In this document: one piece after another, positions 44,700-53,854 of the stretch
Position numbering within the stretch: the stretch's first letter is position 1
Layout: each line of letters starts with the position of its first letter
Source of the DNA: Sporomusaceae bacterium FL31
Lineage (GTDB): Bacteria; Bacillota; Negativicutes; DSM-1736; Dendrosporobacteraceae
Reading direction: 5' to 3'
Assembly: GCA_003990955.1 (NCBI GenBank)
Contig: BIFV01000010.1
Location: 186,001 to 250,000, forward strand
DNA: 64,000 nt
Notes under the pieces: generated by a model
The model's input: the letters and a program-made list of their open reading frames with translations, nothing else
What the model was told of the DNA's origin: nothing
Database searches by the model: none
Made by a program: the position numbers and the translations under genes

Positions 44700-44727
44700 A
44701 AAAGAGAGGTAGCTTTACCTCTCTTTT
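44700..44727 (-). terminator. Terminator of the rpsF-ssb-rpsR operon
   Basis: AAAAGAGAGGTA / TACCTCTCTTTT stem with minus-strand tail ATTATTCTTTTC; 9 nt past rpsR. Confidence 0.85.
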
Positions 44728-44735
44728 AGCTTGAT

Positions 44736-44966
44736 TTATTCTGCTGTAAACGGCAGTAAAGCAATATTACGAGCCCGTTTAATGGACAATGTCAATTGAC
44801 GTTGATGTTTCGCGCAGTTACCAGATATACGGCGAGGCAGAATTTTGCCGCGCTCAGTCGTGTAACGGCGGAGTTTTGGAACGTCTTTATAGTCGATAGC
44901 TTCTACTTTATCTACACAGAAGCTGCAAACTTTTTTCTTAGGTTTTCTTCCTCTTTCACGTCTCAC
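44736..44966 (-). CDS. rpsR: 30S ribosomal protein S18
   Basis: 76 residues. [24 protein letters not shown] is the S18 core (shown by its parts YKDV, LRRY and ILPRR at about 26-47). VCSFC (13-17) with later NCAKH (about 50-54) forms a zinc-type cysteine set. It is 15 nt after ssb. Confidence 0.97.
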   Translation of the reverse strand: MRRERGRKPKKKVCSFCVDKVEAIDYKDVPKLRRYTTERGKILPRRISGNCAKHQRQLTLSIKRARNIALLPFTAE

Positions 44967-44981
44967 TGAACTTACCTCCCT

Positions 44982-45380
44982 TTAAAATGGTATTTCTTCT
45001 TCAGGGAAGACTTCACTACCAAAGGAACTGGCATCATATGGAGACCCGGAGCTGCCGCCTGCCGCCTGCTTGCTGTCTAAGAACTCGATATTTTGCGCTA
45101 CTACTTCAGCAACCCGACGTTTTTGTCCGTCAGTAGCTTCATAGGAACGTATCTGCAATCGGCCTTCAACCAGCACCCGGCGTCCTTTGGTGAGATTATT
45201 TCCACAAATTTCGGCCAGTTTTTCCCACGCTACGATGGGTATAAAATCAGCAGCCTCCTTTTGGCCCGAACCCGTAAAACGATTAACCGCAATGCTGAAA
45301 GAAGCTACGGCTTTACCATTTTGCGTATAACGTACCTCGGGATCCTGAGAAAGACGACCAACTAATATAACCTTGTTCAT
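44982..45380 (-). CDS. ssb: Single-stranded DNA-binding protein
   Basis: 132 residues. OB-fold with MNKVILVGRLSQDPEVRYT at the start, and the acidic partner-binding tail EEEIPF at the end. Short Gly/Ser linker of only about 20 residues. Lies between rpsF and rpsR, the standard position. Confidence 0.97.
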   Translation of the reverse strand: MNKVILVGRLSQDPEVRYTQNGKAVASFSIAVNRFTGSGQKEAADFIPIVAWEKLAEICGNNLTKGRRVLVEGRLQIRSYEATDGQKRRVAEVVAQNIEFLDSKQAAGGSSGSPYDASSFGSEVFPEEEIPF

Positions 45381-45397
45381 GGCATTTCCCCCTGGCC

Positions 45398-45682
45398 TTA
45401 TTCGTCTTCTTTAATAATCATGTGTTTCAAGATCTCGTCGGTAATCTTCATTACACGGTCAAGCTCAGCAACTACTTTAGGCTCGGCTGTAATGTAGAAT
45501 AAAGTGTAAAAACCTTCATTAAGGTCTTTAACCGGATAAGCAAGACGTTTCTTGCCCCAACGATCAATCTTGTCAATGTTTCCGCCGAAATTTTTAACGA
45601 TATTCTCAAATTTAGTAACAACATTATTGAGAGTATCTTCATCAACCGGCTTAACAATGAATATGACTTCGTATTTTCTCAC
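45398..45682 (-). CDS. rpsF: 30S ribosomal protein S6
   Basis: 94 residues starting MRKYEVIFIVKP, with WGKKRLAYPVKDLNEGFYTL (about 42-61). GTG start behind AGGAGGAGGTG. First gene of rpsF-ssb-rpsR. The leader contains a GCTCCCAAATGGGAGC hairpin just before the ribosome site. Confidence 0.97.
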   Translation of the reverse strand: MRKYEVIFIVKPVDEDTLNNVVTKFENIVKNFGGNIDKIDRWGKKRLAYPVKDLNEGFYTLFYITAEPKVVAELDRVMKITDEILKHMIIKEDE

Positions 45683-45777
45683 GAAATCACCTCCTCCTGT
45701 GGTCTATGGCTCCCATTTGGGAGCAGGGAAGGTAACAAAAATAAATTTGAAACCTCAGTTTGTCCTTAGACTAATCT

Positions 45778-45807
45778 ATTATAGCATTAACTAATGTTCA
45801 TTAGCAA
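45778..45807 (-). promoter_or_regulatory. Sigma-A promoter of rpsF-ssb-rpsR
   Basis: TTGCTA (45802-45807), 18-nt spacer, TATAAT (45778-45783) on the minus strand; predicted leader of about 90 nt. Confidence 0.7.
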
Positions 45808-45848
45808 GAAAATATCCTGGAAATAAATTAGATTTTAGTGGAATTTTT

Positions 45849-46808
45849 TTACTTCTTGCAATACCGGTCCACAAGACCTAATGCACTGCGATTATGCCCG
45901 TAATGCACCTCAAGTTCCATAATGATTTTTTTAGCACTGTCCCATTGGGCTTGGGTGTTGCTTTTGTCTATGCCGCTCATGATGGTTCGCCAAAATAATT
46001 CCAGCCAATGAAACGCCTGCTGCAAGCCATAGGTATAAAAAGGCTTTTTAAAAATAAAGTTTACCAAAAAATGCTCAATCAGAATCTCTGCTGAGAGTTC
46101 AGGCTGTGCATTCTCCAAACCAGCTTCCATCTTATCATAATTGCGCCAAAACAATTGATTAAGCTGACTCCCTGCATCCTCGTGATCAGCACAAGGGCCT
46201 AGCTGCTGTACCGTTTGATCAAGCAAGCTAATTCTTTGTTCAAACGGGAGACGGCGGCATTGGATAATGTCGATAAAATGCTGCTCCAATTCAAAGTAAT
46301 ACCGCAACGGATCACTTTTGCGTTTTTGTTTTGGAAAAACCTGCTCGGTGTATTGGTCGGGGATAAGCGGCAGCGGTGGGATTTCATTTTTGACCAACCG
46401 CATTGGCTCTATCCGGGCAATCTGATCCAGGACAGCCGGGCAACTGAAACTCAGTGTTAGCTCGATACCACGCGCACTCGTCATCGGGTAACGAGGAAAG
46501 GTCTGACAAACAGCATCAAGATGCTGATGGCCTGCTTCACGATGCAAGCGGCAGAAATTGCTATCGGCTAAAAACCAACAAGCGCCTCCAGTTGTTTGTT
46601 TAGCAATAGCAGCATACTCTCCCGGCTTAGCCTTGCCAGTAAGAGTTGAAAAAGCCTGGCGAAACTCGTCTAGGCGGCCTTGACGGGCAAATAACGCGTA
46701 ATTCCGCTCATAAGATGCCTGATCAACTGTTACCTGCCAATCATTACGGCAACAAGTACCACACATTTGACACGAAAATTTTTCAACAATATCCAAGTAA
46801 ATATACAT
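45849..46808 (-). CDS. FliB-like protein (flagellin lysine-N-methylase family)
   Basis: 319 residues. The N-terminal CQMCGTCCRNDW (about 14-25), a later CRLHREAGHQHLDAVCQTFP (about 87-106) and FSCP (near 122) form the cysteine pattern of the YkgJ/FliB metal-cluster proteins. FliB methylates flagellin lysines in Salmonella. No flagellin gene is present in the window, so the target is unknown. It lies upstream of the rpsF promoter and looks independently transcribed. Confidence 0.75.
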   Translation of the reverse strand: MYIYLDIVEKFSCQMCGTCCRNDWQVTVDQASYERNYALFARQGRLDEFRQAFSTLTGKAKPGEYAAIAKQTTGGACWFLADSNFCRLHREAGHQHLDAVCQTFPRYPMTSARGIELTLSFSCPAVLDQIARIEPMRLVKNEIPPLPLIPDQYTEQVFPKQKRKSDPLRYYFELEQHFIDIIQCRRLPFEQRISLLDQTVQQLGPCADHEDAGSQLNQLFWRNYDKMEAGLENAQPELSAEILIEHFLVNFIFKKPFYTYGLQQAFHWLELFWRTIMSGIDKSNTQAQWDSAKKIIMELEVHYGHNRSALGLVDRYCKK

Positions 46809-47032
46809 GAATTCATCCTCGCGAAACTATTCTAGTCACACTCTTTTCGGTGTTGCATAAGCTGCTAATAACCAAAAAATACGCATTACTGTATTCACGC
46901 TTAAGCAAGCAAAATCCTGTTAAAAATTAATTTTCTGATTAATCTAAAAACAAGAATGTATTTTGTATTTTTTATAGAATATACTACATTAAGATACTGG
47001 TGAACGATTTTTGTTTAAGGCTGGTGAACACA

Positions 47033-47110
47033 ATGAATGCTCAAGAAATTTATGTTGTTTCACGCATTATCCTCATCACTTTATTAGGCCTGCTGCTCAG
47101 TGCTTTTTGA
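47033..47110 (+). CDS. Putative 25-residue single-helix membrane peptide
   Basis: A plus-strand frame: ATG at 47033, TGA ending 47110. The peptide starts MNAQEIYVVSR and continues as an uninterrupted hydrophobic helix to LLLSAF, so it would be one transmembrane segment. Upstream is GGTGA (7 nt before ATG) and AT-rich DNA with TATACT near 46981. It sits alone in the 470-nt gap between the FliB-like gene and ychF. It could be a chance frame; the hydrophobic run and ribosome-like site are the only support. Confidence 0.35.
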   Translation: MNAQEIYVVSRIILITLLGLLLSAF

Positions 47111-47234
47111 TGCTGTATCCCACTCGGCGAGCACGTCCGCGAAGAACTGCCTTGGCTTGTGCTAATTCCAGCTAGGTATTGGCAGAGGCCTTTAAGGCAT
47201 GACTGATCATGCGTCGAATTTTGCCTGACCTATA

Positions 47235-47268
47235 AAAAAACTACCGAACATGGTGATCGGTAGTTTTT
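47235..47268 (-). terminator. Terminator of ychF
   Basis: AAAAACTACCGA / TCGGTAGTTTTT with minus-strand T-run (TTTTTTTATAGG); 10 nt past the stop. Confidence 0.9.
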
Positions 47269-47278
47269 CTTTGTTATG

Positions 47279-48382
47279 TTATACATTAAAGCGGAAGTAA
47301 GTGACATCGCCATCTTTCATGATGTAATCCTTACCTTCCAAACGGACTTGACCTTTTTCCCGTGCCGCTGAATGGCTTCCCGCAGCCATCAGCTCAGCAA
47401 ACGAAACAATTTCAGCCCGGATGAAACCGCGTTCAATATCGCTGTGAATTTTGCCGCCGGCTTGCGGCGCTTTAGTTCCGGAAGTGATGGTCCAGGCACG
47501 AACTTCCTGTTCACCAGCTGTCAGGAAAGTGATTAAGCCTAACAGTTTGAACGAGGCTTTGATGAGCTTATCCAGCCCGGATTCATCCAGCCCAAGCTCG
47601 CCTAAAAACTCTTTGGCATCTTCATCAGCTAATTCAGCGATTTCTGATTCAACCTTAGCCGAAACAGCAATCACTTCTGCGCCTTCTTGCTGTGCATACG
47701 CTTTTACTTTTTGCACATAAGGATTATTGTCAGGAGTCGCCACTTCATCTTCACCAACGTTGGCTACAAACAAAATGGGTTTTAGGGTAAGCAAATTAAG
47801 ATCACGAATGAGTACGGCTTCATCATCAGTCATTTCGACTCGACGAGCAGGCAATGCTTGCTCAAGCAATTCTTTAATCCGGTTTAATACATTAATTTCA
47901 GCCTGAGCTTTTTTGTCGCCGCCTTTGAGCAGCTTTTGCGCCCGTTCCAACCGTTTATCCAAGGTTTCTAAATCGGCCAAACACAGTTCGGTATTAATAA
48001 TTTCAATATCCCGCAACGGATCAAGACCACCTTCGACATGCGTGATATTTTCATCATCAAAACAACGAACGACTTGGGCTACAGCATCCACTTGACGGAT
48101 ATGGGCTAAGAACTTATTGCCAAGACCTTCGCCTTGGGCTGCGCCTTTCACTAAACCAGCAATATCAACAAACCGAATGGCTGCTGGTATAATTCTTTTG
48201 GAATTATACATGGCCAGCAGTTTCGCTAACCGCTCATCCGGGACGTCAACCACGCCCACATTGGGTTCAATCGTACAAAACGGATAATTGGCAGCTTCCG
48301 CGCCTGCTTTGGTAATGGCATTAAATAAAGTACTTTTGCCAACATTCGGCAGACCAACAATACCGACTTCTAAATTACTCAT
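47279..48382 (-). CDS. ychF: Redox-responsive ATPase YchF (Obg-like)
   Basis: 367 residues, standard length. P-loop [13 protein letters not shown] (10-22), switch region [21 protein letters not shown] (parts: DIAGLV, GEGLGN; about 66-86), the NxxE specificity motif [10 protein letters not shown] (ATP preferring), and a C-terminal TGS domain. ATG 48382 was chosen over a longer in-frame start because the protein then begins [13 protein letters not shown] as in relatives. The 48461-48486 palindrome lies upstream. Confidence 0.96.
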   Translation of the reverse strand: MSNLEVGIVGLPNVGKSTLFNAITKAGAEAANYPFCTIEPNVGVVDVPDERLAKLLAMYNSKRIIPAAIRFVDIAGLVKGAAQGEGLGNKFLAHIRQVDAVAQVVRCFDDENITHVEGGLDPLRDIEIINTELCLADLETLDKRLERAQKLLKGGDKKAQAEINVLNRIKELLEQALPARRVEMTDDEAVLIRDLNLLTLKPILFVANVGEDEVATPDNNPYVQKVKAYAQQEGAEVIAVSAKVESEIAELADEDAKEFLGELGLDESGLDKLIKASFKLLGLITFLTAGEQEVRAWTITSGTKAPQAGGKIHSDIERGFIRAEIVSFAELMAAGSHSAAREKGQVRLEGKDYIMKDGDVTYFRFNV

Positions 48383-48460
48383 TCCTTTATATTCCACCTT
48401 ATCTTTATCTATATTTAACCCAGTTTCCATGTAACAAAAATAAACAATACCACCATGTCT

Positions 48461-48486
48461 AAAGACTTGGCATATGCCAAGTCTTT
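48461..48486 (-). terminator. 26-bp perfect palindrome between pflA and ychF
   Basis: AAAGACTTGGCAT mirrored exactly, with no loop bases. It lies about 95 nt past pflA. The minus-strand tail (AGACATGG) has no U-run, so it might be an operator or a weak terminator. Confidence 0.45.
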
Positions 48487-48581
48487 TCTTATTGTAGAAT
48501 ATCCGGTTATGAATTGCAAGACCTGTAACTATTTTGCCATGAAGTTCAGCAATAATGCCAAACCGCAAACCAATACTTTCC

Positions 48582-49316
48582 TCAATCCAAGCTATTGGTT
48601 AACACTTGTATTCCTTGCGCCTCCAGCTGCCTTTTGGCCTGGGCAATTTGCGCACCTGTCGCGTCCGGCACTTCTTCCAGACGATATTCAAGCCCCAGCT
48701 TCAGCCACTTTTCCCGCCCTAAGGTATGATAGGCCAGCAATTCAACCGGAACTAGGCTGGGTAAAGTTTTAATCAAACCGGCTAATTGAACAAGATCGCT
48801 GATTGAGTCATTTATTCCTGGAATCAGTACATAGCGCAAAGTAATCGGAATATGCGCCGCAAAATGCCGCAGATTGGCTAAAATAACAGCGTTATCGGCC
48901 ACAGTTAAAAATTGATACTGCTCCGCAGTAGTGGCCTTAAGACTGAATAATACCGCATCGGTATAAGGAATAACCTTGAATACCTGTTGCTGCGTACAGT
49001 AACCTGCCGTATCCAGGGTGGTATGAATACCAAGTTCACGACAGGCTTTAAATAATTCAGCCACAAAATCGGCTTGCAGCAGCGGTTCCCCGCCGCTTAC
49101 CGTAATTCCGCCGCCCGAAGCATCATAGAAGGCACGATATTTATGATAATCTGCCAAGATCTCTGGAATAGTAATGACTTTCTCACCATAGCTCCAGGTA
49201 TCAGGATTATGACAGAAAACACACCCTAAGGAGCAGCCTGCCAGGAATAGAACATACCGAATACCCTGGCCATCGACTGTCCCGAATGTCTCAATGGAAT
49301 GATAATAAGCTTTCAT
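48582..49316 (-). CDS. pflA: Pyruvate formate-lyase activating enzyme (radical SAM)
   Basis: 244 residues. CSLGCVFC (about 29-36) is the CxxxCxxC cluster site; GGGITVSGGEPLLQ (about 68-81) follows. It generates the glycyl radical on PflB. The start lies 1 nt after the pflB stop. Length and lack of extra ferredoxin cysteines fit a true PFL activase rather than a glycerol-dehydratase type. Confidence 0.95.
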   Translation of the reverse strand: MKAYYHSIETFGTVDGQGIRYVLFLAGCSLGCVFCHNPDTWSYGEKVITIPEILADYHKYRAFYDASGGGITVSGGEPLLQADFVAELFKACRELGIHTTLDTAGYCTQQQVFKVIPYTDAVLFSLKATTAEQYQFLTVADNAVILANLRHFAAHIPITLRYVLIPGINDSISDLVQLAGLIKTLPSLVPVELLAYHTLGREKWLKLGLEYRLEEVPDATGAQIAQAKRQLEAQGIQVLTNSLD

Positions 49317-49317
49317 C

Positions 49318-51543
49318 TTAAACAGCCTGATAGAACGTACGCTTAATGACTTCGCGCTGGTGGCTTGGACTTAGTTTAACAAAGTTTACGGCATAACCCG
49401 ACACGCGGATGGTCAGCTGTGGATATAGCTCAGGTTGAGCCATCGCCGCTTCTAATACTGAACGGTCGAATACATTCACATTAATATGGTGCCCTTGCTG
49501 CTTGGTATACCCATCCAAAATGGCAACAAGATTGCCAATCCGGCTATCTCTCGTTTTACCTAAAGCACCGGGTACAATGGAAAACGTATAAGAAATACCG
49601 TCACGGCAGTTGTCATAGCAGATATTGGTAATTGAGCTAATAGCTGCCAAAGCCCCCCGCCGGTCACGGCCGTGCATCGGGTTAGCCCCTGGTGCAAACG
49701 CTTCACCCGCTTTTCTCCCGTCAGGAGTTGCACCGGTTTTCTTGCCATACATGACATTGGAAGTAATCGTAAGTACTGATAAAGTATGCTCAGCATCCCG
49801 ATAGGTCTGGTGTTTTCTTAACTCTGCGATAAACTCTTCCGTTAGCTCATGAGCAATACCGTCTACTCGGTCATCATTATTGCCAAAGCACGGATATTCG
49901 CCGTCAACGGTAAAGCCTGTCGCGATTCCCTGTTCATTACGAATGGCCTGCACCTTGCCGTAGCGGATTGCGCTTAACGAGTCTACCGCTACCGACAAGC
50001 CGGCAACCCCAAAAGCCATAAGACGCTCTACCTGACTGTCATGCAGTGCCATCTGAGCGGCCTCATAGGCATATTTATCATGCATATAGTGAATTAAATT
50101 CATGGTGTTAACATAAAGTTCTGCCAGCCAGCCAATAACCTTTGAATAGTTTGCCCGTACCTGGTCATAATCCAGATAATCCCCTTGCACCGCTGGCACC
50201 ACAGGTGCAACTTGTTCGCCCGTATTTTCATCACGGCCGCCGTTGATGGCCATGAGCAGCGCTTTTGCCAAATTAGCCCGGGCGCCAAAGAACTGCATTT
50301 GCTGACCCACTTTCATGGCTGAAACACAGCAGGCGATGGCATAATCATCGCCATAGACTGGGCGCATCAGATCATCATTCTCATATTGGATGGCACTTGT
50401 ATCAATCGATACTTGGGCACAATATTGTTTAAATTTCTCTGGCAGCGCTGACGACCATAAAATAGTTAGATTAGGCTCAGGCGCTGGTCCCAGGTTATAC
50501 AGCGTGTGCAGGACACGGAAAGAAGTTTTTGTAACCAGTGTACGGCCATCTTGGCCCATACCGCCGATTGCTTCAGTGACCCACAGAGGATCACCCGCAA
50601 AAAGCTCATTATATTCTGGTGTCCGCAAATGGCGGGCCAAGCGCAGCTTAATGACCAATTGATCCATTAATTCCTGAGCCAGCTTTTCGTCAAGTACGCC
50701 AGCCTGCAAATCCCGCTCGATATAGATATCTAAAAAAGTGGATACCCGCCCCAGCGACATAGCAGCACCATTTTGCTCTTTGATTCCGGCTAAATAGGCA
50801 AAGTATACCCATTGAACAGCTTGGTGTGCATTTTCAGCTGGACTTGCAATATCCAGACCATATTGACCTGTCATTTGTTTCATGGCTTGCAATGCCTTAA
50901 CTTGTTTAGCCAATTCTTCGCGGCTGCGTAATACGCCTTCACTCATCGGCTGTTTAGCCAATTCGGTTATATCAGCCTGCTTGGCTTGAATTAACCGGTC
51001 AACACCATATAGCGCCACCCGTCGGTAGTCGCCAATGATTCGACCACGGCCATAGGCATCAGGCAGACCGGTGATCACGCCTAGCCGGCGGGCCTGCCGC
51101 ATTTCCTCGGTATAGACATCAAAGACAGCTGAATTATGGGTTGTGCAATGATGATGATAAATATCACTAATCGTGGGGCTGAGCTCAAAGCCATAGGCTT
51201 CACAAGCTTGCTCAGCCATACGGACGCCGCCATTCACGATAACGCTGCGCCGCAGCGGCGCATCGGTTTGCAAACCAACAATAACTTCATGCTCTCTGTC
51301 AATATAGCCAGGTTGATGGGAGGTGATGGTACTCACGGTTTCGGTATCAATATCAAGAACGCCTTTGGCATTTTCTTCAACCAATAGCTGCCTGCAAGTA
51401 TTCCAAACTGTTTGCGTTTTCTCTGTCGCCGCTGCTAAAAAGGCGCCATCATTCTCATAAGGCTGATAGTTAAGCTGAATAAAATTCTGCACATCGATTG
51501 TTTCCTGCCATTTACCGGCTTTAAACCCGTTCCATGCTTTCAT
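49318..51543 (-). CDS. pflB: Formate acetyltransferase (pyruvate formate-lyase)
   Basis: 741 residues. Converts pyruvate and CoA to acetyl-CoA and formate. The active-site cysteine pair is in [10 protein letters not shown] (near 405) and the radical glycine in RVSGYAVNF near the C-terminus (about 718). ATG 51543 follows TGGAGGG. Transcription starts near 51737, and the leader carries a ZTP riboswitch with a terminator, so PFL output is tied to folate one-carbon status. Confidence 0.97.
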   Translation of the reverse strand: MKAWNGFKAGKWQETIDVQNFIQLNYQPYENDGAFLAAATEKTQTVWNTCRQLLVEENAKGVLDIDTETVSTITSHQPGYIDREHEVIVGLQTDAPLRRSVIVNGGVRMAEQACEAYGFELSPTISDIYHHHCTTHNSAVFDVYTEEMRQARRLGVITGLPDAYGRGRIIGDYRRVALYGVDRLIQAKQADITELAKQPMSEGVLRSREELAKQVKALQAMKQMTGQYGLDIASPAENAHQAVQWVYFAYLAGIKEQNGAAMSLGRVSTFLDIYIERDLQAGVLDEKLAQELMDQLVIKLRLARHLRTPEYNELFAGDPLWVTEAIGGMGQDGRTLVTKTSFRVLHTLYNLGPAPEPNLTILWSSALPEKFKQYCAQVSIDTSAIQYENDDLMRPVYGDDYAIACCVSAMKVGQQMQFFGARANLAKALLMAINGGRDENTGEQVAPVVPAVQGDYLDYDQVRANYSKVIGWLAELYVNTMNLIHYMHDKYAYEAAQMALHDSQVERLMAFGVAGLSVAVDSLSAIRYGKVQAIRNEQGIATGFTVDGEYPCFGNNDDRVDGIAHELTEEFIAELRKHQTYRDAEHTLSVLTITSNVMYGKKTGATPDGRKAGEAFAPGANPMHGRDRRGALAAISSITNICYDNCRDGISYTFSIVPGALGKTRDSRIGNLVAILDGYTKQQGHHINVNVFDRSVLEAAMAQPELYPQLTIRVSGYAVNFVKLSPSHQREVIKRTFYQAV

Positions 51544-51630
51544 AATTATCCCTCCATAAATTACTGTTTTTTGCCAGTCTGTAGCCAAGGCAGAAGTTTA
51601 TTGTTATCGTTCCCTAAAAAAACACAAAAA

Positions 51631-51662
51631 ACCGCCTGAGCAATAGAAACTGCCCAGGCGGT
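51631..51662 (-). terminator. Riboswitch-controlled terminator before pflB
   Basis: ACCGCCTGGGCA / TTGCTCAGGCGGT-type stem followed on the minus strand by TTTTTTGTG. The 5' arm is the conserved 3' part of the ZTP aptamer, so ligand binding and termination exclude each other. Confidence 0.85.
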
Positions 51663-51718
51663 CGGCTTTACACAATACAGTCCACGTGGTGCTCCACTTA
51701 TCCGCCAGTTCTGCATTG
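51651..51718 (-). promoter_or_regulatory. ZTP (pfl-type) riboswitch aptamer upstream of pflB
   Basis: Minus-strand reading shows the consensus parts in order: P1 CAATGC/GTATTG, conserved CTGGCGG (51702-51708), P2 hairpin GTGGAGCACCAC, and the invariant CCGCCTGGGCA (51651-51661). This class binds ZTP/ZMP and switches on genes when 10-formyl-THF is low. It sits between promoter 51744-51772 and pflB, the gene class for which the motif was named. Confidence 0.85.
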
Positions 51719-51743
51719 CAATGTATACAATTGTTTTAACTAA

Positions 51744-51772
51744 ATTATAATTTATCTGTCAAAATTCGTCAA
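51744..51772 (-). promoter_or_regulatory. Sigma-A promoter of pflBA
   Basis: TTGACG (51767-51772), 17-nt spacer, TATAAT (51744-51749) on the minus strand. It overlaps the stop of the DUF951 gene. Confidence 0.85.
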
Positions 51773-51984
51773 GATGGAGATTGATTATTAGCTGACTTTT
51801 TTTCTAGAATACTCTTGACCGCTTTTTCAAATTTTGGCCGTGGAATCATAATCCAGCGATTGCAGCCTAGACATTTAAGCCCAAAATCAATTCCGGTACG
51901 CATAATTTCCCAGCGATCAGAACCACAGGGATGCGTCTTTTTCATTTTTACAATATCGCCCACTTCATAACGAACTAAATTCAT
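51769..51984 (-). CDS. DUF951 protein
   Basis: 71 residues. YEVGDIVKMKKTHPCGSDRW (about 5-24) and CLGCNRWIMIPR (about 38-49) match DUF951, a small Firmicutes family often beside mscS and ychF, which is also nearly the case here. Three cysteines (CG, CLGC) suggest a zinc site. Function unknown. The gene ends 8 nt before the mscS start is reached in the opposite reading sense: it follows mscS by 8 nt. Confidence 0.85.
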   Translation of the reverse strand: MNLVRYEVGDIVKMKKTHPCGSDRWEIMRTGIDFGLKCLGCNRWIMIPRPKFEKAVKSILEKKSANNQSPS

Positions 51985-51992
51985 GCTGCTCC

Positions 51993-52817
51993 CTACCCAT
52001 TCTGTTTTATTGCTGACGTTGGCAGTGGAATGGCCGCAGTGTCAAACAATGTTTTTATTTTATACCTCAAAGCCGCTTCTACCTTTCCTTGCTCAAGCGG
52101 TACCGTCTTAGCAACAATTTTGGCAATCATGTCATTAGAACGAAACTCTACAAGGCCGATCACGTTAGGTCCGTCAATCACTTCCGGCATTGTAGCGCCG
52201 ATCTCCACACAAGCCTGATCCAACAGGCTGAGTACTGTTTTCGTATCCGCTTCATAAAGTATCGGTATGGTAACTGCCGCTTGCATATGACCGCGCGTAT
52301 AATTGGTAATTTTGGTAATGAGTCCATGGGGGATAATATGAAGCAGCCCGCTCGAATCCCGCAATTTTGTCACCCGAAAGCCAATCTCCTCCACGGTGCC
52401 AGTCATATCACCACTGGCAATAAAGTCACCCACTGCATATTGATCCTCAAGAATAACAAAAAAGCCAGTAATAAAATCCTTAATCAGACTTTGTGCACCA
52501 ACACCGATGGCCAAGCCAATAATACCAGCTCCAGCAACAATTGAGGTTGTGTCAATTTTAAATTCCTGCAGCAGCAGAATGATGGTGATGAAGTAAATCA
52601 TGTAGCGAGTAATGCTTTGCAGTAAGATGCTAATTGTCCGGGCTCGACGTTCATCAAAGTAGAATGTTTTACTGCCTGCCTGAGGAGTAAAAATCCGGGC
52701 AACAACAACACGAAAGAAACGAAGAATCAATAATGCTACCGCGATAATTGCAACAATACGTAATACTTTATTCCCGGCAAAGAGTAAGAAGTCTGACGAA
52801 AGTATATCCAGAGTCAA
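51993..52817 (-). CDS. Small-conductance mechanosensitive channel (MscS family)
   Basis: 274 residues. Membrane helices near 12-32 and 65-87, then the pore helix AGAGIIGLAIGVGAQSLIKDFITG (about 94-117, marked by GIIGLAIGVGAQ). The beta domain has QYAVGDFI and a cytoplasmic cap to the end. Opens under membrane tension on osmotic downshift. It is followed by DUF951. Confidence 0.92.
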   Translation of the reverse strand: MTLDILSSDFLLFAGNKVLRIVAIIAVALLILRFFRVVVARIFTPQAGSKTFYFDERRARTISILLQSITRYMIYFITIILLLQEFKIDTTSIVAGAGIIGLAIGVGAQSLIKDFITGFFVILEDQYAVGDFIASGDMTGTVEEIGFRVTKLRDSSGLLHIIPHGLITKITNYTRGHMQAAVTIPILYEADTKTVLSLLDQACVEIGATMPEVIDGPNVIGLVEFRSNDMIAKIVAKTVPLEQGKVEAALRYKIKTLFDTAAIPLPTSAIKQNG

Positions 52818-52837
52818 TCACCCCTCTCCCATTCGTT

Positions 52838-53113
52838 CTATTCTGTAAAATTAGCTATTTCCTCATAACTGCCGGCCTGCCGTTTAAATAGCTTAGACCA
52901 CTCTACCTGCCCATTCTCAAGAATAGTCAATACAGTCGACTGATCAGCTGCTCCGAACAGTAAGCACTGGCCGCAGCTAATGGCAATTTCACGCGGTGTC
53001 GGCATAGCGACCACCTTAATGCCAGCCGCACCTAACAGCTTTTCTGCCCGAATGGCGTGGTGCACCGAGTTAAATGATAGGAAACGATCATAATCTGAGA
53101 AAATAGTGTTCAC
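52838..53113 (-). CDS. DUF3343 protein (putative Se/S carrier-like)
   Basis: About 91 residues. FDYDRF..FNSVHHAIRAEKLL and MPTPREIAISCGQCLLF match DUF3343, a small protein with a single CxxC-like site often next to yedF and selenium genes. The start is uncertain: ATG 53149 would overlap yedF by 35 nt, GTG 53113 follows the yedF stop directly, and an ATT with GAGGTG ahead is a third option. Confidence 0.8.
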   Translation of the reverse strand: MNTIFSDYDRFLSFNSVHHAIRAEKLLGAAGIKVVAMPTPREIAISCGQCLLFGAADQSTVLTILENGQVEWSKLFKRQAGSYEEIANFTE

Positions 53114-53114
53114 C

Positions 53115-53702
53115 TCACAAGGTAATTGCCTTATTGGCTGACATTTCATCCAAGATGGTATACATATTGGTTACTCCGCCAACTGCCAGTTTATCTTTAA
53201 GCTGATAATATTCCAGGCATGTGCCGCAGGATAATAACTGAACACCGGCTTGTTCCAGCTTTTGCAGGTGTTCAAGTACAGGTGAGCCTTGGGTTGTCAA
53301 TAAAACCCCCGAATTTATAAACATAACCGTTTTAGGATAAGGCTGTTTTTCTACCAAAGTAAACAGCAGCGATTTAATCAGCACGCCTCCCAGCTCGTCA
53401 TTACCATGCCCCAGGGTATTTTTGGTAATCAGATAAACCGTTGCAGACGCTTCGACTGCAACGAGCGGCTCAGCCTGATTTGAACCACTGCCTTTAACAA
53501 TCTGCAGGGTAAACAGACCGCTCTTTTCTTCTACACGAACCTCGCAATGGCTGGAAGCAGCCAATTTAAGGACATTTTCTTTAGCAATAGCGTTATCAAC
53601 AATCACCGTAACAGTACCATCATCTATGCTATCTAATGCTTTCTTTGTTGCGATCACTGGCTGAGGACAAGCTAGACCTCTGGCATCCACATAATTTGCC
53701 AT
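53115..53702 (-). CDS. yedF: Selenium-metabolism-associated sulfurtransferase-like protein YedF
   Basis: 195 residues. N-terminal TusA-like domain (1-72) with DARGLACPQPVI (Cys12 in CPxP), and C-terminal DsrE-like domain (about 88-190) with LSCGTCLEYYQL near 158. This two-domain form is the selenium-associated YedF group. It overlaps the DUF3343 reading frame or abuts it. No selD/selA is present in the window, so a role in Se delivery is inferred from the family. Confidence 0.9.
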   Translation of the reverse strand: MANYVDARGLACPQPVIATKKALDSIDDGTVTVIVDNAIAKENVLKLAASSHCEVRVEEKSGLFTLQIVKGSGSNQAEPLVAVEASATVYLITKNTLGHGNDELGGVLIKSLLFTLVEKQPYPKTVMFINSGVLLTTQGSPVLEHLQKLEQAGVQLLSCGTCLEYYQLKDKLAVGGVTNMYTILDEMSANKAITL

Positions 53703-53854
53703 CTACTTCCACCTCTTTCTCAATTATAACGTCTTCTCTACATAATTATACCACGACCGCAAAATTCCTTTGCGGATATTTTTTGATTCTATTTTAACCA
53801 AAATTACCAGTCATGCATACTATGATGTAGCACTGGCGAAAGAGGTGGTTTTTG

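Noticed and set aside
45708..45723. Hairpin GCTCCCAAATGGGAGC before rpsF as an S6:S18 autoregulatory RNA
   Set aside because: The position is right, but I could not find the CCG bulge that marks this motif.
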